Shown here: positions 41,824 to 51,405 of the stretch, piece after piece
Layout of the letters: each line of letters starts with the position of its first letter
Numbering within the stretch: position 1 is the stretch's first letter
Source: Lepidodermella squamata
Taxonomy: Eukaryota; Gastrotricha
DNA length: 64,000 nucleotides
Assembly: GCA_047495785.1 (NCBI GenBank)
Contig: JBLDXI010000054.1
Coordinates: 3,162,001-3,226,000, forward strand
Direction: 5' to 3'
Translations under genes and position numbers: made by a program
Notes under the pieces: model-generated
The model's input: only the letters and a program-made list of their open reading frames with translations
The model's database searches: none
What the model was told of the DNA's origin: nothing

Positions 41824-42324
41824 GAGGTCTCAAAATTGTCCAGAAAATATGATTTATGAATTGAAACAAAAGTCTAAATAATTCGAAGTCGCCTAAGTAA
41901 TTTTTATTCGGAAATAAAAGTAGAAAACGTAACGGAAACTAACCAAGTAGCAGTTTTCGAGTAGGCGGCTCGCTCTTTCACTGCTGGTGCGCGTCTTTTT
42001 ACTTTTGTTTCCTTATTATTGAATTTACTCGTGATCGTCATCGTGATTCTATGAATAGCACATGTAAAACCGCGCTTTTTAAGTTGGATTGCGTAGTAAT
42101 TCGGGTCCCCGTTGAATCTAATTCAACTGTTGCATTATTCACGCCGGCTTCTTCAAATCCCAATCATCAGCACTGCCTAGGGATTTTCATTTAGTCAAAA
42201 CAGGTTCAAGTGGTCTGCGGATTGGGAAAGTTCGACAATTTAAAAATGTCCCATAAGCAATCAATATCGAGAAATACGCCATGATGCCAATTTTATTGAT
42301 TTTATTTATTAAGACGGAAATTCA

Positions 42325-42624
42325 TTATCCAGCACGCATTCGGCTTGCCGATGACAGTGGTTTGGACTTCCTCGCCAGCATTTTCAGATTGTCTTCGCGA
42401 GAGTTGAAGAGCAACCCGATCATTCTTCCGATTTCGGCGACAACATTGCTGGCGCCATTCCGTCTTTTCACCATCACATGCTCCGGAATCAGATCGGTTT
42501 TCTCGAATCGCGATGTGCTTTCTGGTATTTGCTCATTCCTGCCGAGCTCTTTAGTCGATGCAACCAAATTTGCTGCGGAAATCAGAACGATTAAAGCAAG
42601 ATGAGACGAGTAAAAAATGTTCAT
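42325..42624 (-). CDS. Small secreted protein with KRR cleavage-like site
   Basis: Single exon, 99 aa. Signal peptide MNIFYSSHLALIVLISAANLVAS. The protein has a polar N-part, then MVKRRNGASNVVAEIGRMIG, where KRR could release an amphipathic C-terminal peptide, then a basic tail ending RMRAG. A C-terminal Gly could be amidated in a peptide hormone. No Cys. No family recognised. Confidence 0.5.
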   Translation of the reverse strand: MNIFYSSHLALIVLISAANLVASTKELGRNEQIPESTSRFEKTDLIPEHVMVKRRNGASNVVAEIGRMIGLLFNSREDNLKMLARKSKPLSSASRMRAG

Positions 42625-43279
42625 TGCGAAATAAAATCAGGATTAGGGGGCATTAAAATATAACTTATCAATAAGCCATCCCGATTCACCTATATCCTAT
42701 TTCGATCAAATGTCACTTCCTACGTCGATTTACTATTGCCAAAGCCAGGACTATTTGCTTTTTTTCTGCGAAATTACCAAGTTGACAGGCTGTTCAAATT
42801 GGACCGTAAGTTACAAACAAAAAATTATCGCAGGTATCAAGGATGCATTGATATAACACATATTTTAATTGTTTTCAATGTCACCCTTCAACGTCTGCGT
42901 CTGATTGAATAGGAAAATCAAGATAGCACCCGTGAGTATCGAAACCGGACTGCTGGCGCTCATTCAAAATGACCAATTAATAAAGACTATCTGCAATATT
43001 ATCTATACCTATGCAATATCTGCAATGAGCACTTTCCTTCCTTTTCAAGAATTAAGAATATTACGGAGGCTTCGTCAAAAACATCATAATCATAACTTTG
43101 ATCATAATTTGGATGGTTAATATGCATCTGCTAAGCAGTGTTATAGTTGTTGTTGGTACAAAATAGCAAGTTTATGCTGGCATAATTTACTACTACTTGG
43201 ACCTTGGACCGTTAAAAAACTGCTTCAACTCCGTCTTAATTGATCACACAAATTATAGCGCTATTATACTTAGTGCTAT
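42625..43279. other. Intergenic spacer
   Basis: AT-rich, no supported gene. It separates the minus-strand small-protein genes from the foldback element. Confidence 0.4.
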
Positions 43280-44110
43280 TGTTACGACCCAAGTCCGAAA
43301 GCGACCACATCGCGGTCTGGTCGACCAGACCCCGACGGGGCATTACTCGTGTTCCACGTCGCGCTCTGGTCGACCAGGATGCGACGGGCCTGCAATCTCT
43401 CTTATCAAACACCTATGTCGGGCTTCGGCTCGAAGGTGTCGACCGAGGTACGGTGGGCTCCAAATCGAGAACAATGGACGCGCGCGCGCATTGTCCCGCC
43501 GTGCTCTGGCTCACACGCGCGCGCATGAGCCAGAGCCCGACCGCGCTTATTGACTGAATTGAACATTTTTTTAATTAAATATAAATTTACCAAAAAAATA
43601 GCAAAGTCGCAAGCTGTATGTCTCACGCACTGTAGTCAAATGATCTATTTTCAGCGCGCCTTAACTGACTCACGATTTTTTCCGCTTGTTTAATATTAAT
43701 AATCGAGCCTTTCTCAAATATTCCGTTATTTTTTTACTCAAGCTGTGAACGCTCAGGTGCTAATAGACGCTTAGAAATACACTGTTTCTACTTCGCTTCC
43801 ACTTGGATAAAAAATAGAATGACTAGTAAAAAGTAGAAATCAAACGCAGTCGGGCTCTGGCTCATGCGCGCGCGTGTGAGCCAGAGCACGGCGGGACAAT
43901 GCGCGCGCGCGTCCATTGTTCTCGATTTGGAGCCCACCGTACCTCGGTCGACACCTACAAGCCGAAGCCCGACAAAGGTGTTTGATAAGAGAGATTGCAG
44001 GCCCGTCGCATCCTGGTCGACCAGAGCGCGACGTGGAAATCGCCTATAGCCACGTCGGGGTCTGGTCGACCAAACCGCGATGTGGTCGCTTTCGGACTTG
44101 GGTCGTAACA
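43280..44110. mobile_element. Foldback-type DNA element with 267-bp inverted arms
   Basis: The left arm 43280-43546 and right arm 43844-44110 are reverse complements at high identity with few mismatches. They flank a spacer of about 300 bp with no transposase. The ends read TGTTACGACC...GGTCGTAACA. CTAT directly precedes the left end (43276-43279) and follows the right end (44111-44114), a likely 4-bp target duplication. Inside each arm are an 18-bp palindrome (GGTCTGGTCGACCAGACC at 43314-43331, one mismatch in the right arm) and a hairpin (GCTCTGGCTCA paired with TGAGCCAGAGC around a GC-alternating loop, 43503-43536). The arms are far more GC-rich than their surroundings. All ORFs here are by-products of the repeat. 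Confidence 0.85.
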
Positions 44111-44394
44111 CTATCGCGAAATTGCGAACCTTATTTTTCGTCAATAATAACAGTTTGAATTTCTATAAAAATTTCGAAAAAGTAACCAGCGTATTCCTCG
44201 TGAACTCCTCTGTCTGGATCTATCAACCAAACCCGCGAAAAAATCGAAACCGCCGCAAAACCAATCTAACAACAAATCTAATGTTTATTTACTTTGTCTC
44301 CACGCTCTGATGAATCAGCTGACCACATGACGCCCATAGCGTAGCACCCTTTTCTCGTGAGTATAAGCTGTCTATTTATGTCTATGATGGCGAG
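44111..44394. other. Intergenic spacer
   Basis: Short AT-rich spacer leading to the TATA box of the next gene. Nothing else seen. Confidence 0.4.
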
Positions 44395-44406
44395 TTATAT
44401 ACAAAG
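44395..44406 (+). promoter_or_regulatory. TATA-like box of the 44450 gene
   Basis: TTATATACAAAG about 45 nt before the first ATG. Confidence 0.35.
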
Positions 44407-44449
44407 TGTTTGTGAAAGGTGGTACTGAATTCTCCTACAAGTCAGAAAG

Positions 44450-44822
44450 ATGTCATTTCGCCAAAATTTCCACTTTCACTTGAGAAAAACTACGAGCAAC
44501 ATCATGCAAGTAACTAATTACTCAATTGCAGGTAAGGGTCAGACATATTTATATTTGAATGATTGACTAATTCGCAATTTTCCAAGTTGCGTGTTTGGCC
44601 ATTCTGCTGTTATCCACAGAAATTTTCGTCAACGGGCATGAATCTTTCGCTGAAAATCTTCACAGGCACATGAACTTGCGGCGAGTGAGGCGCCAATTCG
44701 AGCTAGAACCGTGCTGCTTCAAGTATCCGCCAAGCGATCGCGACAGTGGAAGCGAGAAAGAAGTCTCATCAAATCCAGAAAGCGAGAACTCTGAGGAAAC
44801 CACTATTTCCACTCGACGGTGA
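44450..44822 (+). CDS. Small secreted protein, RRQ-type peptide precursor candidate with CC motif
   Basis: Exons 44450-44531 and 44587-44822, 55-nt intron in phase 1; 105 aa from the first ATG or 87 aa from the ATG at 44504, which starts directly before the signal peptide (IAVACLAILLLSTEIFVNG). The mature part contains RRVRRQFELEPCCFKYPP: repeated dibasic sites, then a Gln that could cyclise to pyroglutamate and a vicinal Cys pair. The rest is a Ser/Glu-rich acidic tail ending ISTRR. This architecture fits a neuropeptide or small toxin-like precursor, but no known family matches. Confidence 0.5.
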
Positions 44823-45054
44823 AGTTGATGCAGTTTGGACGATGGGCAATCAGTTCATTTCGATTAATTAACAAATATTGTTGTTTGACTGATGTATTTG
44901 ACTATGTTTTATGCATAATGTGACTTCAGAGCCCGGGATAACTGGGATAATTTCGAATAAAATCATCTTAACGCAACGTAACACGCAAATGGTAGCATAA
45001 TATCTTAGATTCCAATGGTTACCAACAAGATATAGCCTAAACTAAGTACTCCAT

Positions 45055-45477
45055 ATGACTTGGTTTTCTATACATTCAGCCTCTAAAATGACTCATCTCC
45101 GGCGATTTGGTAAGAAATACAAAGTTCCATGTCGCAGATTTCCCTCAGTCATGATATTTTTAGGTTGCTGTAGCGTCGCAGTCGCATTAATTTCGCTCAT
45201 CGCCGAATGCAGCACGGATTCTGAAGTTTTCCTATCTGGAAAGCGAACTTTAAGCAAGAGGCAGTACCAAAGTCCAAACGTTGGCCCTTTCAGTGCGTAC
45301 TACGGTAGCTGGGGATCGCCCTTGTACATAACCGGTGGCGGCCCGGAAAAAGATGATGCCATCGCTTTCAGATACGGTGAAATAAGCTCCGCTGGAACTC
45401 TTAAAGTGAATTTGTTCCTTTCCATGCTTGAATATGTTCTTGTTATTATTTTTGGCGTATTCCGTATTAAAAATTAA
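45055..45477 (+). CDS. Secreted or membrane-anchored peptide precursor candidate
   Basis: Single open frame of 140 codons. The ATG at 45088 or later is more likely than 45055. Residues about 33-54 (VMIFLGCCSVAVALISLIAE) form a signal peptide or anchor. Then GKRTLSKRQYQSPNVGPF gives two dibasic sites, the second followed by Gln, and a Tyr/Gly/Pro-rich peptide (SAYYGSWGSPLYITGG). A second hydrophobic stretch at the C-terminus (MLEYVLVIIFGVF) may be intron read-through after GEI. No family recognised. Confidence 0.4.
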   Translation: MTWFSIHSASKMTHLRRFGKKYKVPCRRFPSVMIFLGCCSVAVALISLIAECSTDSEVFLSGKRTLSKRQYQSPNVGPFSAYYGSWGSPLYITGGGPEKDDAIAFRYGEISSAGTLKVNLFLSMLEYVLVIIFGVFRIKN

Positions 45478-46764
45478 CGTTCGAAATTTGGTTTTGAAGC
45501 ATTGTTAATAAAATCGATGTGCCTTTGAAGAGCTATTTCAAATTCTCTCCCCGTTCTCTTAACTGCGTTCTTTTTATTGGCGCATTTACATAAGATTTTT
45601 CATTACGGTTTACCATCAGCTCAGAATAAAGTCATACACGCACACATACACACAGTTCTGGAAATAAACAATGGGCGCTGTTTCTTACAAACTGAGAGAT
45701 GAAATCGAAGAAATCGGCCTCTGCAATAGCGATCAGAACCTGCATTTTTCGCCCGGGGTAATCCAGCGAAGTATTGGAGGCTCGTTGTTCCTCAATTCCT
45801 CAAATTTCCACGATATTTGTTTGAAATCTGAGCTGATGTTGGCTTCCTTAAAGAAATTGAAAATTCAGCGAATTGCTCGAAAATCTCCAAGGTTGATTGG
45901 GCCAAGACCGAACGAAGCGAGGATCTAGGTGTTTTGCAATATGTGCTGGTCAAACAATCCTCTTTGTCAATCTGGAATATGATTCTTTCATGAACTATGC
46001 TGCCCCGTATGCCGTAGGTCACGCGGGTCGGTTCAAATTCAGTTCAAAATTTGAGATTACATGCGGCAACAATGTGGATCGTAATGCAATAATTTTCATA
46101 CATTTTTAATTTAAATACAAATATATGTATTTTGTGTTATATTTAGTAGTTATTTATAAAATGTTTTCGTTGATTACGAAGCTCAGTGTTGGGACTCTGT
46201 GAACTTTTTTGCGATCTTTGCCAGGTGACTAACGAGAACGAAATGTTAGATGTTATATGCTAGGAAGTTGGTTGCTGTAGAAGTTACGTTGATGGCTACT
46301 TCTTATCTTCTTTGGGGCAGTTACCTAAACCCTAAATCTGTTGACTTTTGAGGGAAGATGGAAACTAGAGCTTCAAAAATTAATGTATTGTGTGTTTTGT
46401 CCCCATAAAATTGTCATGATCTCATTGATCTCATTCACAGCATACAGCTTATCTATATTATTCCATCTGAGTAATTCTAGCCACTGGCCACGCTCCACGT
46501 ACTACCCCGACTAGTTTTCATGTGTAACACAGCGGAATTCTAATCTACTGGTGACTGGTGTATCAGCCTTAAAGTAACATATGAAGATCACAACTACCGG
46601 AAGTTTGGTATCCTGATGTGGCTAGTGCAAAAGACATGGCGTTGCTCCGAGATCTCGCCAGCGACCGCAACGGATAGCGGCGACTGACTGCCCGAATTTG
46701 TGCCTCCGCGCTGAAGGCGGCGAAACCCTCGCAAAGGGTGTAAAGCCGTAATCATCGGTGTACC
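45478..46764. other. Intergenic, no supported gene
   Basis: An 85-codon ORF at 45671-45928 lacks a signal peptide, domain or splice support. I see no other structure until the inverted-repeat element. Confidence 0.4.
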
Positions 46765-47137
46765 CCGTGGCGTAGATAATCTCAATTTTTTAGCGTGCCA
46801 GGGGTTGCACGGTGGCGCCAAAAGCATCATTTAGGGTAGTGTCAATTTTGTTTTGGCGCCACATGCCATTTTGGGTAGTGTCAATTTCGAAGATTCAGCT
46901 ATTAATTTTGTAGTTTCTTCTTATGTTCTAAATGATCAGTCCTGATGAGAATCTTGAACATTACTAGGCTTCTAAGGGAATAAGTTTCTCAAGAAAAAAA
47001 AGAAAAATTGGCGCCACCTGGAAAAAGTGTAAGGCCCCCCCTGTGGGTCGCTTCGGCGCGGCGCCAATACCCATTTAGGGGGGTGAAGACTGGGGTTGAT
47101 CGATCAACCCTTCGCCACCCCTTATCTACGCCACTGC
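46765..47137. mobile_element. Non-autonomous DNA transposon (MITE-like), 9-bp target duplication
   Basis: A 373-bp element with no coding potential. CGGTGTACC occurs exactly at both flanks (46756-46764 and 47138-47146). The two ends share the inverted sequence GTGGCGTAGATAA (left CCGTGGCGTAGATAA; right, read inward, GCAGTGGCGTAGATAAGG). The interior has GGCGCC boxes and a tandem duplication of 22 bp with 39-bp period (46828-46849 and 46867-46888, about 90% identical). A 9-bp duplication is typical of Mutator-like elements; 8-bp hAT is the alternative. Confidence 0.7.
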
Positions 47138-47432
47138 CGGTGTACCTATCAGTTTTCTGTAGAGGCTTGTTTAGGTTATTCTGCATTTCCACGATTGAAG
47201 CATTCAACAAAGCTTTAAAATTGCATTGTCGAATTTCGAATTCATTTGAAAATGGGAAATCACAGCCGAGGGCAATGTAGGTCTATTTCATTTATGTTAA
47301 TTCATGTGTAGCTAGTTCAGATACTTGACTTAACATGATAATATTGAAATCTGTTGCATTAGGTGCTCGTTTTCTATACTATTTTATATTATAAGTATTA
47401 GTCAGTGTTTGAATATATTTTGTTTGCTATTT

Positions 47433-47434
47433 AG
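47433..47434 (+). promoter_or_regulatory. 3' splice acceptor 10 nt before the LST2 ATG (possible trans-splice site)
   Basis: TTTGCTATTTAG directly before a 10-nt leader and the ATG at 47445. No upstream exon is required. Confidence 0.45.
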
Positions 47435-47444
47435 ATAATAGAAA

Positions 47445-49321
47445 ATGGCCGGTTTAAAAGAGCTGATGAAATTTATATTCAAACCGAATCGCTCAGATCC
47501 TTCACTGCTGGCACAATTTTACTATGCGGACGAAGAAGTTCAAACGATTGTGCATGATCTGGAACAGCTAGATCATAGAAACCGAACAGATCCTACCATT
47601 TCGAATCGTACGAATTTGTTAATTCAACAATATCGATTTTGGCAGGATGTTGTGCTTGCTCTCGTCTTTAAAATTATGGATGAAATCGTTCCAAACGGTC
47701 GCGCATCGAGAGACTACCGAGTAAAATTCCCCGATGACTTGATTCAGGAGGGCTTTAATGGCCAGGTATGGTTCGCCGCTGAATGTCTTGCCGCCGGCTC
47801 GAATATTGCAAACCACGAAGCCGAGGGAGAATTGATCAGGCCTTTGGCTCGAACCTTTGTGTCAAATCTCGATACCCTTCGAGGATTACTCCGCGATCAA
47901 GCGCTTTCCTCATCGAAAGAATATTCAGATAATATTAGGGATGCCTTGATAACTTTTGATCGAATATTCACAACTTTCGAGTTTGCTTATATAAGCTCAA
48001 TTATCAAGCTGAAAACTGCCAAGGAATTCGACCATCTCCAAGATCTTATAGTTTTATTCTCCGAATCTGTGCGAATTGCTGTAAATCGAGGCCTGATCAC
48101 GAATGACCAGATCGAGTGTTCAGATCCTATTGTAATGTTTGCCATTCCGAGATTGGCGATAGTGTACGGTTTGAATATGGTGTCTGACGGACCACTACAT
48201 AGGACAAATACCGACCAGCCGTACAACCTCTTTCGACCTTTCCGACAGCTGATTGGAAAAATCAAGTGAGAATATTGTATTTTAAGATGTATTGGTACTA
48301 TTACGTTGATGTTAATAGGGAGATATTGGTGATATTGACAGTGGAAGAATTGTCTGATTTAGAGCAAATGCTATGCAATAAAGCTGCTCCCGGTTCTTAT
48401 CAAAACACATGCTTCGAATTTTTGTCGGGCCGTGCAAATGCTGGAAGCCTCCCAGGGAATGAAGTATCTAGCAACAGTAATGGCTCAAACAGTGGCACAA
48501 GTAATGGCAACGCAAGCAGTTCGTCATCCGGTGGTCGGCATCACCACCACCATCGCAGCAAATCGAGTTCTAGGCGGAAGTCTAATCGAGCCGCCGCTGC
48601 GATGGTAACCGGTGTCTTAAGTGCCACTAACCCGCCGAATCTCGGAGACGCTATCGCTACTCCAGATGATTCAATTAACAAGAGTGCAAGTGCTACTGAT
48701 AGCTCGACTTCGCCTAGTGTCGTCACGCCTGTTCGAGATCGGTCTTCGTCGGCTGCGGATTCGGGCAGCAACTCGCATCATCAGCAAAAGATTCGCTCGA
48801 GATTCAGCAGTCGAGCTGACATGCTGCATCGCTTGTTTGTCTGCATCGCCGGTGTTTCGGATCAACTGCAGTCGAACTCGGCCGGCGAGATGCGATTTAT
48901 ATTGAAAACGGTCTTTCAGATGCACATGGGAATCGGCGCCTCGTCGCCAATTTCAATTCAGTCGACGCTGTCGTCTTTTTCAAGTGCCGTGCAAAGCCCT
49001 ACTTCCGAGGCTTCTGTCAGTTTATCAGCGTCGATCGAACCGCCGCCGAATTGGGTGCCCGATTCCGAATCGATGACCTGTTCAGCGTGTCAAGCGGCTT
49101 TCACATTTTTGCGTCGCAGGCATCATTGCCGCGCTTGCGGTCGAATTTTCTGTGCGACCTGCAGCAATAGGTCTCTAGCCCTGCCCCGACTCGGATTTAC
49201 CAGTGCTGTTCGGGTGTGTGACGCATGCTACTCGCGGTATGCCGTTCCTCCAGCTGCGATTGCAGCTGCTCAAAATCTTATGCCGGTGGGATCTTTACCA
49301 GCCGTACAGGCCAACCAGTAG
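47445..49321 (+). CDS. lst-2: Lateral signaling target protein 2 (FYVE-domain protein)
   Basis: Exons 47445-48265 and 48319-49321, 53-nt intron; 607 aa. Endosomal negative regulator of EGFR signalling (ZFYVE28/LST-2 family). The N-terminal helical domain is well conserved: FIFKPNRSDPSLLAQFYYAD, YRFWQDVVLALVFKIMDEIV, then FRPFRQLIGKIK across the intron to LTVEELSDLEQML. A Ser/His-rich low-complexity region (about residues 300-420) follows, then KIRSRFSSRADMLHRLFVCI, conserved in the family, and a C-terminal FYVE zinc finger from about 528 with the PI3P-binding RRRHHCRACG and all visible Cys pairs. It is shorter than vertebrate ZFYVE28, mainly in the linker. UBR7 and VPS51 follow in the same direction. 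Confidence 0.93.
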
Positions 49322-49890
49322 TAGAACGATTTGATTTAACTCTATCCACTCTCTCCGATTGTCTCATTTCATTTCGCTTTTCTTCTCTATCATTTTTGTT
49401 ACCACATTTATTTCTTACTTATTTTGTTGATATAAAAAATGAAAAAATCTGCAATTTTTCGGCTTGCTTTTTCTATCTGCGGATGCGCGTATTGTGAAAT
49501 ATATGTTATTAAGGTGACTTGAGCGTGTAATAAATAAACTATGACGACGATACAGCGCGAATCGATTTGATACTGTGTAAACACGGAAATGCATTATGTA
49601 CGAAAAGACCGCCATAATACTTTTGTCATACGCACGAAAAATAAACTCTGAATGCACTTATAATCGGGCGATACTTCATAATATATATAAAATCTTGGCT
49701 GTATAATACGTAAAAATATATCTGAAGTTTTCATCGCTGAGACATTGTTTACGAAAATCTTTAATAAATATAATTATAAAAAATGCGTTCGATGGAGTAC
49801 AAATAATTACTGAAATAACCGGCGATAATTTTAGTGGATTATAATGAATCTATGGTTGCTAAAAATATCGATTTTTGTTTATTTATTTTT
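49322..49890. other. LST2-UBR7 intergenic
   Basis: 570 nt containing LST2 poly(A) signals (AATAAA near 49529 and near 49762) and ending in a T-rich acceptor tract. No gene seen. Confidence 0.45.
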
Positions 49891-49893
49891 TAG
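49891..49893 (+). promoter_or_regulatory. 3' splice acceptor 17 nt before the UBR7 ATG (possible trans-splice site)
   Basis: TTTATTTATTTTTTAG ends at 49893, with ATG at 49911. Confidence 0.45.
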
Positions 49894-49910
49894 ACTGCCG
49901 TTATTTGATA

Positions 49911-51245
49911 ATGACTGAAGAAATCAAGGAACCAGGGTCACCGACCGCCGCAGATTCCGATGAGCAACCTACGCTAACGTTCAACGATCTCAAAGAAATG
50001 GTCGATGCCGAGGACAATTTGATGACAGCTGTTTTTGCCGGATCGGACGAGCGTAATTGCAGCTATCCGAAAGGCTATGTCAAACGCCAGGCCCTGTTTG
50101 CTTGCCGCGATTGCTCATACAAAAACAAAGATGCGACTTCGTCTTCCACATTATTCCCGGAGCCAGCCGGTAATTTTGCGAAATAAAATGAAAATTCCAC
50201 CTTAATTTTTTTATTTATTTCAGGTGTTTGTTTAGCGTGTGCTATCGCGTGTCATGCTGATCACGATTTGGTTGAGTTGTATACGAAGCGAAATTTTCGT
50301 TGCGATTGCGGGAATTCAAAACTGACCGAAGTTCCGTGTCGACTTTTCCCGAAAAAGGAAGCAGATAACCCGTCGAATACTTACAACCACAATTTTTCCG
50401 GGCTCTACTGCACGTGTAACAAGCCGTACCCGTGTGATCCGGATGATTCTGAAGTCGAAAAATTCGCCGATGAGGAAATGTTGCAGTGTATTGTGTGTGA
50501 AGACTGGTATCACACGTGTCATCTCGATATCGCGGCTGATGATGTGCCGTTGCTAGAGAAGGACGACGAAGAGTACGAACTTGTGTGTCCTAGCTGTTGC
50601 GCCCAACACGTCTTTCTCATCGACTACTATCGTCATTTCAAGAACCCGGCAAAGGGTGAGGTTAAAGTAGAATCGCCGAGCTGTTTCCTGGCAGCGATCA
50701 ACCAAACTAAAAGTGAAGACCAGCAGCAGCAGTCGTCATCTGGCTCAGACCCGAATTCGAGGGTGCTGTTGTTCCCGCCCAACTGGCGGGCCACTCTGTG
50801 CAAATGCGAGGCGTGTACGGAAATGTACACCCAGCAGAATATTGCTTTCATCACTGATCTTTCTGATACGTTGGCGGCGTATGAAGCGGCCGGGCGGGCG
50901 CGAACTGCCGATGCCGGCGGCCAGACGATGAGCGACCGCCTGGTTTCTGCGACTCTAGCCGGAATCCGCGACCGGGTTTCCGCCACGGAAATCGCCCATG
51001 GTTACGCTGAATTCAAGGCTCAGCTGACTGAATTCATCACCGATGCTAGTAAACGTAAACGCGTTATCACGGAGGATGATGTCAATGAATTTTTCGCGAC
51101 TTTGACGAAGCGTAAACGGGGCGATGATTGCGGCGGATCGGGCAGCGGGTCGGCGAGTAACAGCCGCGCGGCCGGTGGTGATGACGATGACAACGGATCT
51201 TCAAGCATCGGAACGCCGCCGACTAACTGCCATGGTAGCTGGTGA
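49911..51245 (+). CDS. UBR7: UBR-box and PHD-finger protein, putative E3 ubiquitin ligase
   Basis: Exons 49911-50169 and 50224-51245, 54-nt intron in phase 1; 426 aa, essentially the human length (425). Chromatin-linked ubiquitin ligase family. The UBR-type zinc finger starts CSYPKGYVKRQALFACRDC and continues over the intron with GVCLACAIACHADHDLVELY and RNFRCDCGN. The PHD-type finger is YCTCNKPYPC, then MLQCIVCEDWYHTCHL and LVCPSCC. LCKCEACTEMY and a Lys-rich KRKRVITEDDVNEFFATL region near the C-terminus are also family features. A Gly/Ser/Asp-rich tail ends the protein. The start at 49911 follows the acceptor. Intron 1 carries TTAAGGTGGA in reverse orientation. Confidence 0.93.
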
Positions 51246-51322
51246 TCTGACGTCCTCCTTAACGAGAAATAACACGTCTTTGTTCTTTCTTACTTGAAGT
51301 TTGCATGTTTGTTTGGCATTTT

Positions 51323-51381
51323 AATAAACATTCAATGGCATTGTTTTTTTCGCAATTTCACGTTTTTTCTGTATAATCTAG
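51323..51381 (+). promoter_or_regulatory. UBR7 poly(A) signal followed by VPS51 acceptor: operon-like junction
   Basis: AATAAA at 51323-51328, then an AG acceptor (TATAATCTAG) ending at 51381, 24 nt before the VPS51 ATG. The 53-nt spacing almost repeats the SYF2-BLM junction. Confidence 0.5.
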
Positions 51382-51405
51382 TAGAGGTGTTTTGATTTAA
51401 ACAAA

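Noticed and set aside
43197-44158. Several ORFs of 60-118 codons on both strands
   Set aside because: They lie in the arms of the foldback element and mirror each other; product of the GC-rich inverted repeat.
45671-45928. 85-codon + strand ORF
   Set aside because: No signal peptide, no domain, no splice support.
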